From NCBI GenBank assembly GCA_028753945.1, contig JAPNXP010000002.1:9982001-10046000 (forward strand): a stretch of DNA of 64,000 nt, read 5' to 3'. Shown piece after piece: positions 58,750 through 64,000 of this stretch. Origin of the DNA: Hexactinellida sp. DTS-2022. Lineage: Eukaryota; Porifera; Hexactinellida. The notes beneath the pieces were generated by a model, which was not told the origin of the DNA, searched no databases, and worked only from the letters and a program-made list of their open reading frames with translations. The position numbers and the translations under genes were made by a program. Position 1 is the stretch's first letter. Every line of letters begins with the position of its first letter.

Positions 58750-58783
58750 ACTAGTTCGTAGTTACGATTATTGTATTCTATAG
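58750..58783. repeat. Right 34-bp direct repeat of the retroelement
   Basis: It matches 52786-52819 with one difference. A C-run and the dispersed module TCACTTTAATACAATCC plus AC microsatellite follow directly, so the element lies beside or inside a copy of that module. Confidence 0.85.
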
Positions 58784-60530
58784 GCCCCCCCGTCACTTTA
58801 ATACAATCCGTACAAACACACAGACAAACTCACAAACACACAAACACACACACAACAATCGAGATTTAATAATATAGATATTTGCAATCAAAACTCTTTT
58901 GTAATCCTTTTTAGAAATTTTGTTAGTAACAAAATAATACTAATTCTATTAGCAAATGAAATTTATTCCATTACAGTATCACAATTAAATTATTGCTATA
59001 CATTTATAAATTGGTCATTCATGTGTTTAACACCTAATTATATTGAAAATAGGTCTTGAGAAAACAGGTGAGAAAAAATAACTAAGGTAGTAAGAATCTC
59101 ATGGTGGTAAGAATCTCATAGCAATTTGTCATCCATGGTCCTTGTAATCAAAGTAGTAAGAATCTCATGGTAGTAGAAATCTCATGCAACAGTACAAATA
59201 GCTTCACGAAATCAGATTCCCAGAGTTTCTATTCAAAGGGTAATACTCCTGTTATGGAGATATCTAAACCGAGATATTAGAAATTCAGAAGCTACTTATC
59301 AACAGCTAAATTGTGTAGTTATTGTATCGTGTTTAGTTGGTAACTTCCGTAACACATGATCCGTGCCCACCCAACCTGAAAGTTCAGTTTCGCATATGGC
59401 ACCAATTATATGCGTTTAGTATATTTACATATAGATCTAAGTCCCTCACTATGCATTATTGTATATACATATTTGAAATTTGATTATTTGAGATAAGTGA
59501 GATTTGGGTATGTTGAATTTAGTTAGAAATATCTCCAAACCAGTTTACTTTGAATACCGAAACTATTAATATACTGATAAGACATGTTAGATATGTATAT
59601 AATAATTTTAAAGAAATATTTGTTAGCAATTTCAATTATTGAAAAAACAGAATATATAGAATTTTATGTAATACAATATCAATTTGCCTCAAAATCCTAC
59701 GCTCTTGACTACGGTGGGATTTTGACCCGCACCATGGATACGCTATTATGATTTTAAATTGCTGGTTAAAGCCCCACGCAACAGGCCTCTGACCTCCTGG
59801 GATAGACTACTGAACCCCTATATTTTTATATTAAAATCCACTAGATTATTCTATTAGCTATATTTTCAAACCCTCTAGCTCATATAGTTTCCAAGTTACA
59901 GCAAGGTGTGTGAATATGGAACAAAATTACGAATCACTGTATTTACATTATTTGAGAGTTTTCTATTCACTTTCATTTCCTGGAAAATTGAGTAGTTATC
60001 AATGCGACGTCAGTACCAATATAGTTAGTACTAAATAGCTACAATACATAACAGAGCGTTTAATACGTATTTTATTGATACTTATTATTCGTATATCTTA
60101 CTTATTATATCGCGCTATTGGAATTGTAATGAACAACTTTCGTTTCAATCGATATTTTTTTGATGTTAATCGACCTTAGTATAGTCTGTATAGTATAAAT
60201 TTGATTACTTGCTAGCATCTTGTTGTATAATAAGATTTTAACATATACTATACAACTGAATTTACTTTGAAAACATCCCTTGTTGATCATATATTTAACT
60301 TAAAATACGTACTGATGGATAGCGTAAAATGTACATATGATACGTATTATACCTTATACGCGTATCAATCAACTTAATGCTACTCGAAAAATAGTTTGGA
60401 ATAAGACATGCTGTATACATTTTATGCTTAGTTATGCAATTACAGAGCAGATTGGAGAATTACACTTCAATATCTACAAAGACGCTAAAACCACCCATAC
60501 CGCTAATACATTTTTCAAGCTAAGTATCCT
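58784..60530. other. AC microsatellite and AT-rich DNA
   Basis: 58795-58875 is the module with an ACACAAACACAC run and CGAGATTTAATAATA. 59080-59190 has repeated GTAAGAATCTCATGG words. Near 59705 GGTGGGATTTTGACCC is a weak tRNA T-arm-like match on the minus strand. 60380-60530 is an inverted copy of 21785-21935. No gene is supportable. Confidence 0.55.
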
Positions 60531-60853
60531 TAAATTAAATTTGTTTTATTTATCAAATATTGAGCCACACATCAACAGGCAGTACCGTCCAGGCGGAGGA
60601 GCAGACTGTCCTCATAGTAAATTGATTGCCTTAGCCCACTTTGGTTTTTAACTAAAATTTACTTTAATTATTTAATATTGAGCCACACATCAACAGGCAA
60701 TACCGTCCAGGCGGAGGAGCAGAGTGTTCACTTAGTGTATTGCTTGTCTTTGCACACTTTGGTTTAACTAAAATTAGGTTGATTTATGTAATATTGAGCC
60801 AAACATCAACAGGCAGTACCGTCCAGCCGGAAGAGCAGAATGTTCACTTAGTG

Positions 60854-61176
60854 CAGGGATCGGCAATTATGAACACTATTACCCCATTCCAGTGCTCAGC
60901 ACATCACTGTTACCCCGAATCCAGAAACTAAATTGATAAACACAAAAACAAGCAGTTTCATTTATAGACGAGACAACAGAAGTAAACTATTGAATTTAAT
61001 TCTGTTCATAAGCAGGTATATAATGTCTAAAGTTGCACTTGCTACCCTTAATAATATCAGCACTGTGGCTGTATTTTGACAGTTGGAATCTTAAATCGCT
61101 TTCCGGACGGTCTCGTTACCTCCAGAAAACCTGAAATACCCCCAATGGGCCAGTTACCCCTAATTGCCAACCACTG
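60854..61176. mobile_element. hAT-type miniature element trapped in the satellite
   Basis: A 323-bp block starts CAGGGATCGGCAAT and ends ATTGCCAACCACTG (11 of 14 inverted matches), flanked by a perfect 8-bp duplication, ACTTAGTG (60846-60853, 61177-61184). Removing the block and one duplication restores a normal ~116-bp monomer. Confidence 0.9.
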
Positions 61177-62801
61177 ACTTAGTGTATTGCTTATCTTGGC
61201 AAAATTTGGTTAAACTAAAATTTATTTAATCTATTTAAAATAGAGCCACACATCAACAAAAACTACCGTCCAGGCGGAGGAAAACAGTGTTCACTTAGTG
61301 TATTGCTTGTCTTAGCACACTTTGGATTAATTTAAATTTCTTTAATATTTAATATTGGGCCACACATCAAAGGCACTACCGTCCAGGCGGAAGAGCAGAG
61401 TGTTCGCTTAATGTATTGCTTGTCTTAGCACACTTTGGTTTAACTTAAATTTGATTATTTATTTAATATAGAGTCACACATCAACAGACAGTATCGTCCA
61501 GGCGGAGGAGCAGACTGTCCTCATAGTAAATTGATTGCCTTAGCCCACTTTGGTTTAACTAAAATTTGTTGTATTTATTTAATATTGAGCCACACATCAA
61601 CATGCACTACCGTCCAGGCGGAAGAGCAGAGTGTTCGCTTAGTGTATAGCTTGTCTTAGCACACTTTGGTTTAACTTAAATTTGTTTTATTTATTAAATA
61701 TTGAGCCACACATCAACAGGCAACTACAGTCCAGGCGGAGGAGCAGAGTGTTCACTTAGAGTATTGTTTATCTTAGTACACTTTGGTTTAACTCAAAATT
61801 GATTATTTATTTAATATTGAGTCACACATCAACAGGCAGTACCGTCCAGGCGGAAGAGCAGAGTGTTCGCTTTGTGTATTTTTTGTCTTAGCACACTTTT
61901 GTTTAACTTTAATTTGATTATTTATTTAATATAGAGTCACACATCAACAGGCAGTACCGTCCAGGTGGAGGAGCAGACTGTCCTCATAGTAAATTGATTG
62001 CCTTAGCCCACTTTGGTTTAGCTAAAATTTGTTGTATTTATTTAATATTGAGCCACACATCAACAGGCACTACCGTCCAGGCGGAGGTGCAGAGTGTTCA
62101 CCTGGTGTATTGCTTGTCCTAGCACACTATTGTTTAACATAAATTTGTTTTATTTATTTAATATTGAGCCACACATCAATAGGAACTAACGTCCAGGAGG
62201 AGGAGCATAGTGTTCACTTAGAGTATTGTTTATCTTAGTACACTTTGGTTTAACTCAAAATTGATTATTTATTTAATATTGAGTCACACATCAACAGGCA
62301 GTACCGTCCAGGCGGAAGAGCAGAGTGTTCGCTTTGTGTATTTTTTGTCTTAGCACACTTTTGTTTAACTTTAATTTGATTATTTATTTAATATAGAGTC
62401 ACACATCAACAGGCAGTACCGTCCAGGTGGAGGAGCAGACTGTCCTCATAGTAAATTGATTGCCTTAGCCCACTTTGGTTTAGCTAAAATTTGTTGTATT
62501 TATTTAATATTGAGCCACACATCAACAGGCACTACCGTCCAGGCGGAGGTGCAGAGTGTTCACCTGGTGTATTGCTTGTCCTAGCACACTATTGTTTAAC
62601 ATAAATTTGTTTTATTTATTTAATATTGAGCCACACATCAATAGGAACTAACGTCCAGGAGGAGGAGCATAGTGTTCACTAAGTGTATTGCTTGTCTTTG
62701 CACACTTTGGTTTAACTAAAATTAGGTTGATTTATGTAATATTGAGCCAAACATCAACAGGCAGTACCGTCCAGCCGGAAGAGCAGAATGTTCACTTAGT
62801 G

Positions 62802-63124
62802 CAGGGATCGGCAATTATGAACACTATTACCCCATTCCAGTGCTCAGCACATCACTGTTACCCCGAATCCAGAAACTAAATTGATAAACACAAAAACAAG
62901 CAGTTTCATTTATAGACGAGACAACAGAAGTAAACTATTGAATTTAATTCTGTTCATAAGCAGGTATATAATGTCTAAAGTTGCACTTGCTACCCTTAAT
63001 AATATCAGCACTGTGGCTGTATTTTGACAGTTGGAATCTTAAATCGCTTTCCGGACGGTCTCGTTACCTCCAGAAAACCTGAAATACCCCCAATGGGCCA
63101 GTTACCCCTAATTGCCAACCACTG
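62802..63124. mobile_element. Second copy of the trapped hAT-type element
   Basis: It is the same element, at the same monomer position and with the same ACTTAGTG flanks, 1,948 bp downstream. It was copied by amplification of the array and did not insert separately. Confidence 0.9.
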
Positions 63125-64000
63125 ACTTAGTGTATTGCTTATCTTGGCAAAATTTGGTTAAACTAAAATTTATTTAATCTATTTAAAATAGAGCCACACA
63201 TCAACAAAAACTACCGTCCAGGCGGAGGAAAACAGTGTTCACTTAGTGTATTGCTTGTCTTAGCACACTTTGGATTAATTTAAATTTCTTTAATATTTAA
63301 TATTGGGCCACACATCAAAGGCACTACCGTCCAGGCGGAAGAGCAGAGTGTTCGCTTAATGTATTGCTTGTCTTAGCACACTTTGGTTTAACTTAAATTT
63401 GATTATTTATTTAATATAGAGTCACACATCAACAGACAGTATCGTCCAGGCGGAGGAGCAGACTGTCCTCATAGTAAATTGATTGCCTTAGCCCACTTTG
63501 GTTTAACTAAAATTTGTTGTATTTATTTAATATTGAGCCACACATCAACATGCACTACCGTCCAGGCGGAAGAGCAGAGTGTTCGCTTAGTGTATAGCTT
63601 GTCTTAGCACACTTTGGTTTAACTTAAATTTGTTTTATTTATTAAATATTGAGCCACACATCAACAGGCAACTACAGTCCAGGCGGAGGAGCAGAGTGTT
63701 CACTTAGAGTATTGTTTATCTTAGTACACTTTGGTTTAACTCAAAATTGATTATTTATTTAATATTGAGTCACACATCAACAGGCAGTACCGTCCAGGCG
63801 GAAGAGCAGAGTGTTCGCTTTGTGTATTTTTTGTCTTAGCACACTTTTGTTTAACTTTAATTTGATTATTTATTTAATATAGAGTCACACATCAACAGGC
63901 AGTACCGTCCAGGTGGAGGAGCAGACTGTCCTCATAGTAAATTGATTGCCTTAGCCCACTTTGGTTTAGCTAAAATTTGTTGTATTTATTTAATATTGAG

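Larger units (their letters stand above)
52786..58783 (+). mobile_element. Penelope-like retroelement with Gag-like frame, no endonuclease
   Basis: The element is defined by a 34-bp direct repeat (52786-52819 and 58750-58783) differing at one base, beginning ACTAGTTCGTAGTTACGAT. Between them lie a Gag-like coding region (52823-56193, three frames) and a reverse transcriptase frame (to 58367), then about 380 bases of non-coding tail. GC and codon use are richer than the flanks, consistent with a younger arrival. The repeat could be a long target duplication or a short terminal repeat of the element. No GIY-YIG, integrase, RNase H, tyrosine recombinase or apurinic endonuclease motif is seen. 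Confidence 0.75.
60531..64000. repeat. Satellite, ~116-bp monomer, 1,948-bp higher-order period
   Basis: Monomers contain TATTGAGCCACACATCAACA, ACTACCGTCCAGGCGGAGGA and GTATTGCTTGTCTTAGCACA, spaced 115-118 bp. The block from 60740 recurs from 62688, a 1,948-bp step, apparently without differences where I compared. Inside, about 61755-62215 is repeated at about 62217-62678 (462 bp, four monomers). The array runs off the window end. Open frames in it are repeat translations. Confidence 0.9.

Noticed and set aside
52786-58783. LTR retrotransposon
   Set aside because: The flanking repeat is only 34 bp, no integrase, protease or RNase H motif is seen, and RT motifs B and D plus RGYP fit Penelope-like enzymes better.
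59700-59740. tRNA gene on the minus strand
   Set aside because: Only a weak T-arm-like word is present; no acceptor stem or anticodon arm can be drawn.
60740-60931. 63-codon frame repeated identically at 62688
   Set aside because: It reads through a satellite monomer into a trapped hAT element; identity comes from array duplication and not protein selection.

Overview
Kind of genome. This is AT-rich eukaryotic DNA, not bacterial: there are no operons or ribosome-binding sites, open frames are isolated, at least one small gene has a canonical GT-AG intron, and TATA-like boxes precede some frames. Every coding sequence I can assign to a family belongs to a mobile element; I see no conserved cellular housekeeping gene. 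The mix (Helitrons with an OTU protease, a RAG1-like transposase, a Ginger-type integrase, an endonuclease-less Penelope-like reverse transcriptase, many TTAA- and hAT-type miniature elements, hammerhead ribozyme cores) fits an invertebrate animal, most likely an arthropod. I cannot name the species.

Layout. 1-8.9 kb: AT-rich DNA with a 172-bp tandem array, a 699-bp TTAA-flanked miniature element and a decayed cysteine-rich gene (3245-4310). 8.9-11.1 kb: a DNA transposon with ~125-bp inverted ends of the CACAG/CACTG type enclosing a broken gene of a widespread uncharacterised family. 12.0-15.9 kb: a second DNA transposon with ~186-bp inverted ends enclosing a RAG1-like gene with two frameshifts. 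16.7-17.6 kb: a ~62-bp satellite. 19.2-20.4 kb: two small hAT-type elements. 21.3-28.0 kb: a Helitron region, with an STPRR-like frame and then Rep, helicase and OTU, damaged by one frameshift and one in-frame TGA. 28.8-29.2 kb: a small two-exon gene. 29.5-34.1 kb: a hAT-type element, a minus-strand Ginger-like integrase plus OTU, and a GC-richer Helitron relic. 35-39 kb: foldback elements, a ~46-bp tandem array and two hammerhead-like motifs. 39-50 kb: three copies of another TTAA family, a Helitron N-terminal fragment joined to a P-element-like C-terminus, and a 1.48-kb hAT element with a nested element. 52.8-58.8 kb: the best preserved element, an unusual retroelement with a Gag-like RS/zinc-knuckle frame and a Penelope-like reverse transcriptase, flanked by a near-identical 34-bp repeat. 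60.5-64.0 kb: a ~116-bp satellite with a 1,948-bp higher-order period that carries a trapped hAT-type element.

How it fits together. The window is a nest of transposons of different ages. The most promising candidates for something undescribed are the Gag-bearing endonuclease-less Penelope-like element (52786-58783), the TIR-bounded RAG1-like transposon (11968-15909), the TIR-bounded element around the gene at 9167-10866, and the hammerhead cores near 36.9 and 38.5 kb. Family calls rest on motifs recognised by eye; no database search was possible.
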